Assembly (NCBI RefSeq): GCF_020379485.1
Contig: NC_063437.1
Span: 17,757,726 to 17,821,725, forward strand
DNA: 64,000 nt
Direction: 5' to 3'
From: Brassica napus
Taxonomy: Eukaryota; Streptophyta; Magnoliopsida; Brassicales; Brassicaceae
Shown here: positions 43,580-54,762 of the stretch, piece by piece
Layout of the letters: every line of letters begins with the position of its first letter
Numbering within the stretch: the first letter of the stretch is position 1
Made by a program: the position numbers and the translations under genes
The notes under the pieces: model-generated
What the model was told of the DNA's origin: nothing
What the model saw: the letters and a program-made list of their open reading frames with translations, nothing else
Databases searched by the model: none

Positions 43580-45865
43580 ATGGAGATCGACTTGGGAGCC
43601 AACGCGTTCGGTATAGACTTCCACCCATCTAAAAATCTCGTAGCTACTGGTCTCATCGATGGCCACTTGCATCTGTAACTCGAAAGCCCTTCTCTTTCAA
43701 TCCCTTGTTCCACAATTCCACCATAGAAACACCAACCATATAACCTCGTACTCTGTTTTTTTTGTTTCAGATACCGTTACGACACAGAGTCTTCACTTGT
43801 CAGGTATTAAAAAACAGCTCTTTCTATCTCCAAAGTTTGTCTCTTTTTGTTCTGGGTCGTCTTAAAAGATCGCTTTTGGTGTTTAGGGAGCGTAAAGTTC
43901 GAGCCCATAAGGAGTCTTGCAGAGCTGTTCGCTTCATCGATGATGGCCAAAGTTTGTTCCTTTACGCCTTTATAATACTAATCCGAGCTCATGTTTTGAA
44001 CAGTTTTAGTTAGATTGTATGCTTTTTATTTGTTATTAGGAATCGTCACAGCTTCAGCTGACTGCTCTATTCTAGCTACCGATGTGGAGACCGGTGCTAG
44101 CGTTGCACATCTTCAGAATGCTCACGAGTAAATTCTATTCCCCTTTTTTTTATAATTTGTTACACTTTAGTTTTATAGTGACTGAATATATTTCACATTG
44201 GTCTTGTAGGGATGCTGTTAACACTTTGATTACTGTTACTGATACAACGATCGCTTCAGGGGATGATCAAGGCTGTGTTAAGGTCTGTACAGTTATATTC
44301 TCTCTCGTCTTTGATCATTATTGAGAAATTTAAAGCTACTATAATACAGTTTACAAATTGGTATCAGTGAAATTATTTATATTCTCTAATGAAAATTATG
44401 TACTTTGTTTTATGATAATGTATGTTTGATCTGCTCAGATTTGGGATACGAGACAGCGCTCTTGCTCTCACGAGTTTAACGTCCACGAGGATTACATTTC
44501 TTGCATGACCTTTGCATCTGATTCAATGAAGCTAGTGGCTACAAGGTTTAGATTTTTTTTTTTTGTGGTCATCTTGATTTAGTGAATCTAGTGCCTTTTG
44601 TTCTTTCACTTATGTGTTCTATTGTTGGAATCTTTTGATTGTGTTTAGTGGAGATGGGACACTATCTGTATGTAATCTCAGAACAGGCAAAGTCCAATCT
44701 CAGTCTGAGTTTTCTGAAGACGAACTTCTTTCTGTTGTTATTATGAAGGTAAAAAATCATCTCAAGCTCTTCTGTCTCCACATTGTTGGATACTTATCTA
44801 ATTTGTATTATTATTATTTCCTCTTACCTGATTGATTTTCAGAATGGCCGTAAAGTTATATGTGGAACTCAAAATGGTATCCTCATGTTGTATTCATGGG
44901 GATTTTTCAAAGATTGTAGGTATGCCATATATCTCTAACACTGACTATTATGTTAATATGGCTTTAGGCATTATTAATGTTTCTTTTTCGCTATCTGTAG
45001 TGATCGTTTTGTTGATCTATCTCCAAATTCAGTTGATGTCCTTTTAAAGGTGAGATGAAATTTGTTTTTTTTTGTTAAGCATATGGTTACTATAACATTA
45101 GTGGACTATTGACTAATGGAAGTCTTGTGAATTAATGATGTAGCTTGATGAGGATAGAGTTATCACTGGATCTGATAATGGAATAATCAGGTAACCAAGA
45201 GAGAAACTCTTCTTCTTCTTCCATAGAGAAGACTCTTTACTGTTTATGTTCAGTTAATTCAAAGTTAATTTGTATTTTTGTCTCCAGCCTTGTTGGGATA
45301 CTGCCCAACAGAATCATTCAGCCAATTGGGTCTCACGAGTTCCCTATCGAAGATCTCGGTATCTTACACTTCTCTATTTTCATAACAGCAGTTTTGCTTA
45401 GAGTGAGTTTCTAACTTTTTTTGTGTTGAATCTCTCTTGTAGCTCTCTCGCATGATAACAAGTTTCTTGGTAGCACAGCTCATGACAGTATGCTCAAGGT
45501 ATCTCTGTCAGTAGTAAAGAGTTAACACAAATGGATCCCTGATTTACTTTTTTGTGTGTTACTCGTGATGAAGTTGTGGGACTTAGAAGAAATTATAGAA
45601 GGTTCTAATGGAAACGCATCAGGAGCTGCAGGAGACAGTGACAGCGACAACGAGGAGATGGACCTTGACAATGACCCCAAGCCTTCAAGAGGTACTTTCT
45701 GGAACATTTAGAAACATTTTTTTCTTGAGATAAGTAAAGGTACCAACCAACATTTGAAGCATCTCATCTCTGAGTTATTGTTTGCTTTGTACAGGTACCA
45801 AGAGGAAAACAAAAAGTAAACCAACTCCGGTGGACACTACAACTAGTTTCTTCGCAGACATGTAG
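43580..45865 (+). CDS. WDR55: WD40-repeat protein WDR55
   Basis: Fourteen short exons: 43580-43674, 43771-43803, 43887-43951, 44040-44127, 44210-44282, 44439-44545, 44649-44748, 44843-44919, 45001-45049, 45144-45190, 45288-45358, 45443-45498, 45574-45691 and 45795-45865. They give 349 aa, close to the roughly 353 aa I recall for Arabidopsis AT2G34260. WD40 blades are clear: MEIDLGANAFGIDFHPS, VRAHKESCRAVRFIDDGQ, TTIASGDDQGCVKIWDTRQ, SGDGTLSVCNLRTGK and LGSTAHDSMLKLWDLEE. The acidic C-terminus (DSDSDNEEMDLDND) and a basic patch end in FFADM. In Arabidopsis WDR55 interacts with DDB1A and is needed for gametogenesis and embryo patterning, so this is a candidate CUL4-DDB1 substrate receptor. All junctions keep one frame with GT-AG introns. 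Confidence 0.93.
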
Positions 45866-46619
45866 ATTCGTCTCTGGACAAATGTATCAGTTTCATACTC
45901 ATCTTTTTTTTTATTCTGACAGTTTTGTTAAGCTACATTTATATTTTTATCAAAGTTTTACCACTACGATTTTTTGTTCATCATTCAACAATATATATTA
46001 CACAAAAGAAAAACAGAACTATGTTCACATCTCATCATGAATCCAAAACTCATCGACATGAATAGAAGATAATTTTTGTTCTTGTTCGTATATTTTTCAA
46101 AACACTCACATTATTATCAAGAAAATACATTCATGGTTGAATGTACATAAAATAATCTATGGACCATGTAGCTTTAGATGTCCACTGTTTTGCTGAATGA
46201 TTTCCTCCTCATGTTCTTCATCATCACAACAAACATATCTATGAGTCAAAATTATTAGGAATAAATATACACAATACATGGACTACACTGTATGAATCAC
46301 AATGGCAAAAAAAATCAAGATTTGATGCCTGGATAAGACTAGGACAAATACTAAATGAATCTAATCCTTGTAACTGTAGGTAATGCAAGCAAGGTTTCAG
46401 AAGCTGATAGAGAACAACAGACTGAAACTGTTAAGCAGCACTATACTATACCTTTAAAGAGCCATGCACTAATTAAAATTCTCTCAAGAGCTCCATGAAC
46501 CCTCTTACTTAGCATACTTGGATGTTAGGATTCTAGGAAACTTTTTAAGTGATGGACATTTTTTTTTAATAAAAGAACAACTGAAGCTTCCAAGATTCTT
46601 AAACTCAAGCTTACCTGTA
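45866..46619. other. Convergent 3' regions of WDR55 and the MPSGAKKRK gene
   Basis: 3' UTRs and AT-rich sequence. No other feature. Confidence 0.55.
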
Positions 46620-47671
46620 TTATCTTTCTGAACCTGCCATCACATCAAACAAACCGCAGCAACTCAACCACGAGGTTCGAGTAACTGGTGGACCAGAAGG
46701 GAGAAGATTCTGCATATATGTCCAGAAGATTAAATGTGCTCAAATACAGAATTAAAGAAAACTAGATGGTACCTTGTCTTCAGAAGATTCTGGCACTTGA
46801 GATTCTTTACTTGTTTCAGCATTAGATCCTGGAATGTTACCCTCCTTTGCTTCTTCTAGCTGGACAGAACCCAAATCTGTCGAGATTTCAGCTGGCACAT
46901 TGTTGTTAGTAATCACAACCTTTGAGACAGAATCATCAGCAGGTGCAATTTCCAAAGTACCACCACCAGCCTCTTTAGTAGCTGCTTTAACAGTATTGTG
47001 AGTAACATTTTCAGAAAAGTTATTGTGTGGTTTGTCCACACCGTTCTTCTCCTCGTGACATGTTCCTCTTCCAAGTGCAGTAACGTCTTCACCTTTAGCT
47101 TCTTGTCCTTGAGGAACGTCTGTTTTATCTTTAACAGTGTCCTTCTTCAGACCAGATAATGGAGAAGGTGATGGATCTCTTGTCCAAACTTCTCCATTTC
47201 CTTGAGAACCAGGGGAACTCAAGTTGCCATCACTTTCTCCTTCATCTTGGCTTCCATGTTCATCATACCCTGAGATGTTCAGTAAACATAAAGATCCAAG
47301 AAAGTACTAAAAGCTACGTATACCCCACAAAGATCCCTAAAATTGATTCTTATAGATTAGGACCAAAGTACCATTTACTTCAACAACTTTATAATAACAA
47401 AAGTTAGTCAAATAAAAAAAAAGACAAAACAAGAAACTCACCTAACAGAAAAACCCCATTATAGAGAGAGAACACATCAAATCTCTAAACAATAACTAAT
47501 AAAAAATTCTCATATCTTCTTTTTTTTTGAAGGTTAGATCTCATATATTGAGAAGAAGAAGTAGATAGTAGTACCATGACCATTGAAACCTTTGTTGCTT
47601 GGACTGGCTCCAAAGGCTTCTTGTTCCTTCTTTTTCTTCAAGGCCTTTCTCTTCTTAGCACCAGACGGCAT
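46620..47671 (-). CDS. Uncharacterised plant protein, MPSGAKKRK family
   Basis: Three exons: 47575-47671, 46773-47269 and 46620-46709, giving 227 aa. The N-terminus MPSGAKKRKALKKKKEQEAF is strongly basic and looks like a nuclear or nucleolar signal. The middle is low-complexity, rich in E, S, G and D, and likely disordered. The last exon encodes a compact conserved-looking end (RTSWLSCCGLFDVMAGSER) with paired cysteines. I recall small families of this design in Arabidopsis, including near AT2G34310, which suits the position after WDR55, but no function is known to me. The acceptors and donors are standard and the phase is kept. Confidence 0.75.
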
Positions 47672-48872
47672 GATCAATGGATTGTAAACGAGTAACAGAT
47701 GGAAAGAAATCGAAGAAGGGGTTAAGTGTTGGTTCGTTCACTCCAAAGGCTATCGAGCTTTCCTTCCCCCCGCAGTGGGGTTTGTTTTGTTTGGATCTTT
47801 GTGGTGTGTGGACTTGAGTTGTGTTGCTCAGCTTTTTTGTCTGTATGTGTGGGGAAATACAAGTGTCGCAGTAACAGTCAAGTCAAGAGATAAGGCGTCG
47901 TAGTCTTTTATGGCAATTATTAAACGTGTCGATACTGCTCCATATCTACAATTTCGTCATAAATTAATAACGGTTCGGTTTGGTTCTTCAGACTTCGGTT
48001 TGGTTAAGATAATCATGCCAAAGCCCATAACTTTCTCTACTTTTTTTTTTTTTTTGGGCTACAACTCTACTTATTTTTTATCAACAATTTTCTCTACCTT
48101 TTTTTTTGTAACTACAATTTTCTCTACATATAAATCTATAATAACTTCTTCATGAGCAAGAAACAAACTTTTAACGACGAACAAAAAAAAAACGAAACAA
48201 GCTACTTCATGAGCAAGAAACAATCCGCTATTCTTTCCAATTTTATCCAAAAAAATCTGAATATTTATAGTTCTACGAATCAAATCAAATACTAATATTT
48301 AATAATTTTATAAATGATAAAATTTTAAATTTTTTAATCTAATATGTGTATAAATTCACGTACTTTTAGACATGTCGCAAAATTTACATGGTGAAGTGGT
48401 GATGGCCTGATGGGTTATTAATTTTGAAAGGGGTTTTGATGAGCTTAACACAATTGCCTTCATGTTGGTGTACTTGGCCCTCTTCTCAGTTCTCAATTGT
48501 AAAGATATGTTTGACCTGAGAGAGAGTAACGATGGGAATAAGCTCGAGGAAACTGTCAGAGCACCTTAGGAGTAGCTCCATTAGACTCAATTTCCAATCA
48601 ATAAGCTTCATCTTTCTACATACATACTACTATCTAATCACCATTTTCGACAATTCAAAATGGGTCAGGCCTTTAAGAAACTTCACTTCACAAGACAGGA
48701 CGATGATAGTCTTGGGTTCAAACAAGATAACTTCTGCTTATGACAAATCTTTTTTTATGGATGCAAGAATTGGCAAAAGAAAGACATGTGAAGCTTGGGC
48801 TAAGGTTGGCTAATATATACTTGTTCGAGAACTTAGAATCTAATATATGGTCGTAATTTCTTAAACAACAAA
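47672..48872. other. Spacer upstream of the tRNA gene, rich in A/T-run insertions
   Basis: Contains the promoter of the MPSGAKKRK gene, one clear poly(A) micro-insertion (48084-48127), and a 19-bp direct repeat (CTTCATGAGCAAGAAACAA) on either side of an A-run at about 48149-48222. No supported coding gene. Confidence 0.5.
48084..48127 (-). repeat. Poly(A) micro-insertion with 14-bp duplication
   Basis: ACAATTTTCTCTAC is at 48084-48097 and 48114-48127. The 16 bp between them, read on minus, are AGTTAC plus A9 and G. Confidence 0.55.
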
Positions 48873-48912
48873 GTTGATATGGCCGAGTTGGTCTAAGGCG
48901 CCAGATTAAGGT

Positions 48913-48945
<33 letters not shown>

Positions 48946-48952
48946 TGTCAAC
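48873..48952 (+). tRNA. tRNA-Leu, anticodon AAG
   Basis: 80 nt. The acceptor stem GTTGATA pairs with TGTCAAC. The A box TGGCCGAGTTGG is at 48880-48891 and the B box GGTTCAAATCC at about 48932-48942. The anticodon stem-loop is CCAGA-TTAAGGT-TCTGG, giving AAG, which reads CTT and, with inosine, CTC codons. A variable arm of leucine type is present. A T-run at about 48959-48964 is the Pol III terminator. No intron. CCA is not encoded. Confidence 0.95.
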
Positions 48953-48965
48953 ACATAATTTTTTA

Positions 48966-49917
48966 TAAATTTCATCGTTTTGCACATTTAATTTGTTAAG
49001 GCTTGTAGAGTAATCGCATACACTACGTGTAATTCATTCAATTTATTTTTTAAACCGTGCATGTTATTATCCGGTGATCAATGAGTTTGTGCACAAGAAC
49101 TCTGTTTATTCCCCAAAAAAAACCTTTAAGATCATATTACTGGTTATTCATAAAAGCTCAAGATTTTCTCTTAAACTCTGCTAATCGTTAGATTTGTTGA
49201 ATTCGTTTCTTTTATTTAGTTTCTATGTGATCCAGTGGCAGTTTCCAAGCAAAGAACCTTTAAAATGGTAATAACCTTAAAATCCAAAATCCAATAGCAA
49301 AAAAAAAAAAGAAACCGGCCTTGCTTAATTATAAGCTTCAAAATCAATCTCACTTCTTGCTGAAAGAGCATCCTTCCGTTAACCTAGCCTTTCCTCGTAG
49401 GCTGGCACAGAACTGTCTGGCAGATTAGGTGAGTGCTCACCATTAAGGGTGCTCTAAGAGATTCAAACTCTATTTTTCACATTAATCACAGACCTATGTG
49501 GTCTAGTACCCGTCGACTAGGACTGAGTTTACTAGTTTAGCCTAATAAAATGAAGGGAACACAGATTTGACATATCTATTCTCTGCATGCTGGTGATGTT
49601 TTCCATAATGACAATTGTCAACCTCAACTATGAATTGGTGAGTTGACTTTTCTGGAGACTTAAGCATAAGGCAGAAAAGATAAAATGGCCACAAAAAATC
49701 TAACACTAAGTATGGAGAAGACAAAGTCCCCTTCTCAAATTCAGAATCATGGTATACCACAAATTAAAAGAGACTCTCTAACACAACAAAACGTGAAACC
49801 TACCTCTGCTTTATACAAAGGCCATGTTAACAAAAGAAGAGCCAATTAACAAACAGAGACAACTACATTATAGACTAGCCTTGTCTCTCTTTTTTTTTTT
49901 TTTTATCACGTTAAGTT
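48966..49917. other. Intergenic stretch after tRNA-Leu
   Basis: AT-rich, no supported gene or repeat boundary. Confidence 0.5.
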
Positions 49918-50030
49918 CCATGCGGAGCTAGCTTAAGCTGAGGGTGGTCATATGACCCATATGGATTTTATCAAAAGAAAAATTTCCTTTGTATTTTGAA
50001 ACAAAACTGAAAAAAAATGTTAAAGATTTA

Positions 50031-50255
50031 TGTGAAGATTAGATTAAGATGAAAAGATGAAAAATGTTTCAGAGAAGAAACTGTATAATTTTATTATTAG
50101 ATTCTTATTTTTACAGAGAAGGAGATGATGAGTTCTTATAGAACGATAGTGGAACTCTCTAGATTAGTTTTGATCCTGTACACTAATCCTTATCCATATT
50201 ATTTTGACTTGATGTTGGGTTTATAGTTGGGCTTTGACTCCAAATATTATTCACA
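50031..50255 (-). repeat. 3' LTR of the young Copia
   Basis: 225 bp. The polyprotein stop codon (50183-50185) lies inside it, so the last 24 codons are read from LTR sequence. Confidence 0.93.
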
Positions 50256-53200
50256 CTCCCCCTCAAACTTGGGGAGGGTGACCAACCAACACCAAGTTTG
50301 CTTCTAAGGTTGACAAACTCTTTTCTTGACAAGGGTTTGGTGAAGATGTCTGCGACTTGAAGCTTGGCTGGTACATGTTTGATCTCAATTAATCCTAGAG
50401 CCACCTGCTCCCGGATGTAGTGGTAGTCAGTATCGAAGTGCTTGGACCTTTTGTGAAGTGCTGGATTTGCACTGAGGTAGACGGCAGAGAGGTTGTCGCA
50501 TTGTAGAAGAGTAGGTTGATATTGTGCGATACCAATGTCTCTGAGGAGAGCGCAATTCCATGTGATTTCTTGGGCAGTCTCCGTAAGAGCTCTATATTCA
50601 GCTTCTGTTGATGATCTTGAAACAGTGGGTTGTCTTCTTGTGCACCAAGAGACAAGGTTAGGTCCTAGCAGCGTACAAAATCCAGTTGTTGATCGCCGTG
50701 TCTCTTTACAACCGGCCCAATCACTGTCACTATAGGCCGTGAGGATCAAGTCACAATGCTTCTTGATGTGTAAGCCCATGTTTATAGTTCCTTTGATGTA
50801 GCGGAGGATTCTTTTAAGAAGGCTGAAGTCTGTGTCAGTTGGAGAGTGCATCCTCTGGCAGGCGAAATTAACAGCATACTGAATGTCGGGACGTGTTATA
50901 GTGAGATACTGCAGCTTCCCGGCCAAGCTACGAAAGTAGGTAGGTTCCGAGAACTTCTCTGTCTCTGTATTTTCAATATGCTGTGGTAGTGGTGTTGCCA
51001 TTGGGTTGCAATTCGTCATTGACGCTTGATGTAATATGTCCTTCGCATATGCCGTTTGATGGAGGAAGAGACCATCGTCATGAGATTCGATTTCAATACC
51101 CAGGAAGTAGCGTGGAGGACCAAGATCTTTCATTGAAAACCTGCGGTTAAGAGTCTCGAGTAGATCATTTAGAAGCTGGGAGTGACTTCCTGTGAGGAGT
51201 ATATCATCCACATACAAGAGCAGCACCATTGTTTGTCCATTCTTGTGATAAGTGAATAATGATGGATCTGATTTACTGCATTTAAACCCAAACTCAATAA
51301 TGTAGTTGCTAAAAGTGTCATACCAGGCTCTAGGACCTTGCTTGAGACCATAAATGGCTTTGGTAAGACGGCAAACATATGACGGTTTAGTTTCGTCGAT
51401 GAATCCGGGTGGTTGAAGCATGAAAACAGGTTCCTTTAGCTCGCCGTGAAGGAAGGCATTAGACACATCAAGTTGTTTTATTATCCAGCCTTTCGCAGTA
51501 GCCACTTCAAGTACAAGCCGGATCGTAGCAGTTCGAACGACAGGGCTGAAGGTTTCGAGATAGTCAAGACCCTCTTCTTGATCAAAGCCCTTTGCTACAA
51601 GACGAGCTTTTAATTTTTCGACCGTTCCATCAGGGTGAAATTTTGTCTTGAACACCCATCTGCTTCCCAAAATGTTCATGTCTTTGGTTGGTGGTACCAG
51701 AGACCAAGTATTTAACATGTGAATTCTCTGCATTTCTTCTTGTACCGCCACATTCCAACCAGGATGTTTCAAGGCACTTGTAATTGTTTTGGGTTCTTCA
51801 ACGGTATACTTTGAAGCTTGAAGTGCATATCTTGTATTTGGTTTGTATATGCCTGCCTTTGATCTAGTAATCATTGAGTGTACATTCTGGTTTTGATCTT
51901 CTTCAACTTGCTCTGGAGTTGCTGTATGATCTGCGACATTATCTGTTTCAGTCGCTTCATTATCCTCTGTCACAGCCGGATTTTCTGTTAAAGTATCGGT
52001 TGTTGCAGGAGCAAAGATAGGAGCCGGCAGTTCTCTTGATTGATGCTGTGTGGCAGACGTCTCTGTAGATGATGTATTGGTTTGCCAAGCTTTCAGCAGT
52101 GACGTCTTGTATCGGGGAACAAAGCTTTGATATCTTTGTTTGAAGGGGAAGCATTCTTCATCAAATAACACATGACGACATATGTAGACACGACCAGAAG
52201 GAGGGTATAGACACCGGTATCCCTTATGTTGTGAACTATACCCAAGGAAGACACACTGCAGTGAGCGAGGATCAAACTTATTTTCAGCTAAAGGTCTTAG
52301 GCATGGATAACAAGCTGATCCGAAGACACGAAGAAATGTATAATCTGGTTTAGCTTTGAAGAGTGTTTCATAGGGGCTTTTGTGTTCTAACGCCGTTGAA
52401 GGTAGGAGGTTGCTTATGAAACAAGCCGAAAAGAACGCTTCAACCCAATAATGTAGTGGAGTGTGACTTTGATATAACATGGACAGTCCAAGCTCGATCA
52501 AGTGTCGATGTTTCCGTTCGGCTAAACCATTTTGTTGTGGAGTATACGGACAAGAGATCCGATGTCTGATGCCATTCTCTAATAGGTGTTTCTTTAATTG
52601 ATGATTAGTGAATTCTCCTCCACCATCACTTTGAAAAACTTTAATCTTGGATGCAAACTGATTTTCTACCATCTTTTGAAATGCAAAGAACACTGAGTTA
52701 AACTCAGACTTTGTACGTAGAGGATAGAACCAAGCAAAACGAGAAAAGTCATCAATAAAAACCGCATAATATTTGAAGCCTTGATTCGATACAACCGGTG
52801 ACGGACCCCATAGATCACAGTGAATCCGATCTAAAGGTTGTAAAACACGTGAATCCGAATCAAAAAACTGAAGTTTACTACTTTTTCCCATTTGGCAAGG
52901 CTCACAAAGAGGGGAGATGCTGCTCTTATTCTTATTTACAATGATATCCTTGCTGTTCTTTAGCTGCTGGAGAATTTTTGAGTTGGAGTGCCCGAGTCGA
53001 TAATGCCAAACTTCTTCACTTGCTGAACACTGACGGTTTGAATATAAAGCACTTAACTCTTGATCCTCCAGCACATAAAGTCCCTTACGTCGAGGACCCT
53101 TTGCCACCACTTTCTGAGTATTTAGATCAATCACACATACTTTATTAGCGTCAAAGAAAACTCCACATGAATAGTCATCGCACAGCTTAGAAACAGAGAG

Positions 53201-54376
53201 AAGTGATTTTTGTATATCTGGGCATACGACAACATCATTTAGTCGTATGGTACCTGAAGATGAGGATATGGTGGTGGAGCCAACATGAGTTATTGGTAAG
53301 AATGTCCCATCAGCAACTAGAACAGTGTCATTGCCTTCATACGGAGTTGATGTCTGCAGCATATTTGGTGAAGCTGTGACATGAGTTGATGCTCCAGAGT
53401 CGGGGAACCATTCTTTTCCTGAGTTATCAGATATACGTAAAGAGGAGAAGGCTTGGTTTAGTTGCTGGCCTTGAAAATTGTGATCAAAGCGATTATAGCA
53501 TTTAATTGCTGTGTGCCCGACACGACCACAGATTTGACAAGTGGGGCGTTCACCAGAATTGTGTATGTTACTTTGATGTTGAGGGAAACCTCTTCCTCGG
53601 GTTGAGTATCCACTGCGACCACGGTTGAATCCGGAACGAGAATAGCCTCCACGACCTCTCTGATTGTAGTTAGAACGTTGAGACTGAAACGCCATATGGG
53701 GGGTTGTTTCAGAAATATTTTCGTACGATTGCAGTCGCGAGGCAAACGCTGAGATCTCTGAAACCGCGTCATTGAAGGTTGGTGGAGGTGTGCGTGACAT
53801 AGAATTCTGGATCACAGCGCATACAGGATCATAGTCTCGACCCAACCCATTCATAAAACTGAAGATTTTGAGTGATTCTTCAACCGGTTTCCCAATAGAA
53901 CTTAGCTGGTCGCAAACTGTCCTGAACTCACTGCAATAAGTAGAAAATTCTCTGCCTTGGAGAGTCATTAGCTGGAGTTTGCGTTTGAGTTCAAACTCTC
54001 TAGCAATAGAGCTCCGGTTGAAGTTATTGGCAAGGGAAAGCCAAACGTCTTGAGATGTTGGAAGACAATGAACGAAGCCAAGTACCTCCTCTGTTAAAGT
54101 GCCAAAAATCCAAGATTTGATCAGCTCATCAGTACAAATCCAGTTATCGTAGTCTGGATTTGGGGTTGTGGTCTGAACTCCATCTGTTGTGGTAACCGTA
54201 GTAGCTGAAGGAGCTGGGATTTGGCCATTAACGAACCCTAATAGCTTTTGGGAACGAAGGAGAGACTCCATCTGGGTTTTCCATAGCAAATAATTACAGT
54301 CACTAAGCTTAATTGTGACAGAACTAGCGATGTGGATCTTTGAAGGAAAAGGATAAGAGCCAAGTCTTTCTGCCAT
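50183..54376 (-). CDS. Copia Gag-Pol polyprotein, uninterrupted
   Basis: 1397 aa in a single frame. Order and approximate residues: Gag (NYLLWKTQMESLLRSQ, 28-45); zinc knuckle CQICGRVGHTAIKC (280); protease DSGAS (325); pre-integrase HYRLGH (455); integrase with HCDLWGP (520), QSDGGGEF (583) and NGLAERKHR (620); reverse transcriptase from WVFKTKF (907) to YVDDILL (1058); and RNase H with SDSDWAG (1217) and TEAEYRAL. The order PR-IN-RT-RH places it in Copia. All catalytic landmarks I can check are present. The start codon 38 bp inside the 5' LTR boundary, just after the primer-binding site, fits a full-length transcript. Gag and Pol share one frame, so their ratio would be set by proteolysis or other means. 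Confidence 0.95.
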   Translation of the reverse strand: MAERLGSYPFPSKIHIASSVTIKLSDCNYLLWKTQMESLLRSQKLLGFVNGQIPAPSATTVTTTDGVQTTTPNPDYDNWICTDELIKSWIFGTLTEEVLGFVHCLPTSQDVWLSLANNFNRSSIAREFELKRKLQLMTLQGREFSTYCSEFRTVCDQLSSIGKPVEESLKIFSFMNGLGRDYDPVCAVIQNSMSRTPPPTFNDAVSEISAFASRLQSYENISETTPHMAFQSQRSNYNQRGRGGYSRSGFNRGRSGYSTRGRGFPQHQSNIHNSGERPTCQICGRVGHTAIKCYNRFDHNFQGQQLNQAFSSLRISDNSGKEWFPDSGASTHVTASPNMLQTSTPYEGNDTVLVADGTFLPITHVGSTTISSSSGTIRLNDVVVCPDIQKSLLSVSKLCDDYSCGVFFDANKVCVIDLNTQKVVAKGPRRKGLYVLEDQELSALYSNRQCSASEEVWHYRLGHSNSKILQQLKNSKDIIVNKNKSSISPLCEPCQMGKSSKLQFFDSDSRVLQPLDRIHCDLWGPSPVVSNQGFKYYAVFIDDFSRFAWFYPLRTKSEFNSVFFAFQKMVENQFASKIKVFQSDGGGEFTNHQLKKHLLENGIRHRISCPYTPQQNGLAERKHRHLIELGLSMLYQSHTPLHYWVEAFFSACFISNLLPSTALEHKSPYETLFKAKPDYTFLRVFGSACYPCLRPLAENKFDPRSLQCVFLGYSSQHKGYRCLYPPSGRVYICRHVLFDEECFPFKQRYQSFVPRYKTSLLKAWQTNTSSTETSATQHQSRELPAPIFAPATTDTLTENPAVTEDNEATETDNVADHTATPEQVEEDQNQNVHSMITRSKAGIYKPNTRYALQASKYTVEEPKTITSALKHPGWNVAVQEEMQRIHMLNTWSLVPPTKDMNILGSRWVFKTKFHPDGTVEKLKARLVAKGFDQEEGLDYLETFSPVVRTATIRLVLEVATAKGWIIKQLDVSNAFLHGELKEPVFMLQPPGFIDETKPSYVCRLTKAIYGLKQGPRAWYDTFSNYIIEFGFKCSKSDPSLFTYHKNGQTMVLLLYVDDILLTGSHSQLLNDLLETLNRRFSMKDLGPPRYFLGIEIESHDDGLFLHQTAYAKDILHQASMTNCNPMATPLPQHIENTETEKFSEPTYFRSLAGKLQYLTITRPDIQYAVNFACQRMHSPTDTDFSLLKRILRYIKGTINMGLHIKKHCDLILTAYSDSDWAGCKETRRSTTGFCTLLGPNLVSWCTRRQPTVSRSSTEAEYRALTETAQEITWNCALLRDIGIAQYQPTLLQCDNLSAVYLSANPALHKRSKHFDTDYHYIREQVALGLIEIKHVPAKLQVADIFTKPLSRKEFVNLRSKLGVGWSPSPSLRGSVNNIWSQSPTINPTSSQNNMDKD

Positions 54377-54414
54377 TGAAGCACCCGTGAAGGTTCAGAA
54401 AAGCTCTGATACCA

Positions 54415-54639
54415 TGTGAAGATTAGATTAAGATGAAAAGATGAAAAATGTTTCAGAGAAGAAACTGTATAATTTTATTATTAGATTCTTATTTTTACAG
54501 AGAAGGAGATGATGAGTTCTTATAGAACGATAGTGGAACTCTCTAGATTAGTTTTGATCCTGTACACTAATCCTTATCCATATTATTTTGACTTGATGTT
54601 GGGTTTATAGTTGGGCTTTGACTCCAAATATTATTCACA
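54415..54639 (-). repeat. 5' LTR of the young Copia
   Basis: 225 bp, identical by eye to the copy at 50031-50255. Confidence 0.93.
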
Positions 54640-54762
54640 ATTTAAACCATTGACCCATGTAACATAATAAAATTATGCAAATGACCCTAGTGAAAGGTTG
54701 AGCTGGCTCCGCCACTTCCATCTGTCTTTGCTAGAGACAGACAGAACAAACAAAACGAAGAG

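Larger units (their letters stand above)
50031..54639 (-). mobile_element. Intact, very young Copia LTR retrotransposon
   Basis: 4609 bp, minus orientation, flanked by the 5-bp duplication ATTTA (50026-50030 and 54640-54644). The two 225-bp LTRs look identical on direct reading. In element orientation they start TGTGAATAAT and end CTTCACA. The primer-binding site TGGTATCAGAGC (plus strand 54403-54414) directly follows the 5' LTR, and a purine tract (TTGAGGGGGAG) precedes the 3' LTR. One uninterrupted polyprotein frame fills the interior. All parts needed for transposition appear present. Confidence 0.95.
49918..54716. repeat. Small inverted-repeat element disrupted by the 50.0-54.6 kb Copia
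   Basis: Left of the Copia, GCGGAGCTAGCTTAAGCTG faces, at the right side, the complement of GCGGAGCCAGCTCAACCT. Without the Copia the host element is about 180 bp. GGCGGAGCCAGC is a terminus I remember from abundant plant MITEs. Its own duplication is not clear. Confidence 0.45.

Noticed and set aside
48661..48745. MGQAFKKL start resembling an ARF-type small GTPase N-terminus
   Set aside because: The similarity ends after about eight residues, the frame closes after 27 codons, and there is no P-loop.
48532..48813. 93-aa ORF before the tRNA gene (MGISSRKLSEHLR)
   Set aside because: No recognisable domain, and no splice or promoter support beyond chance.
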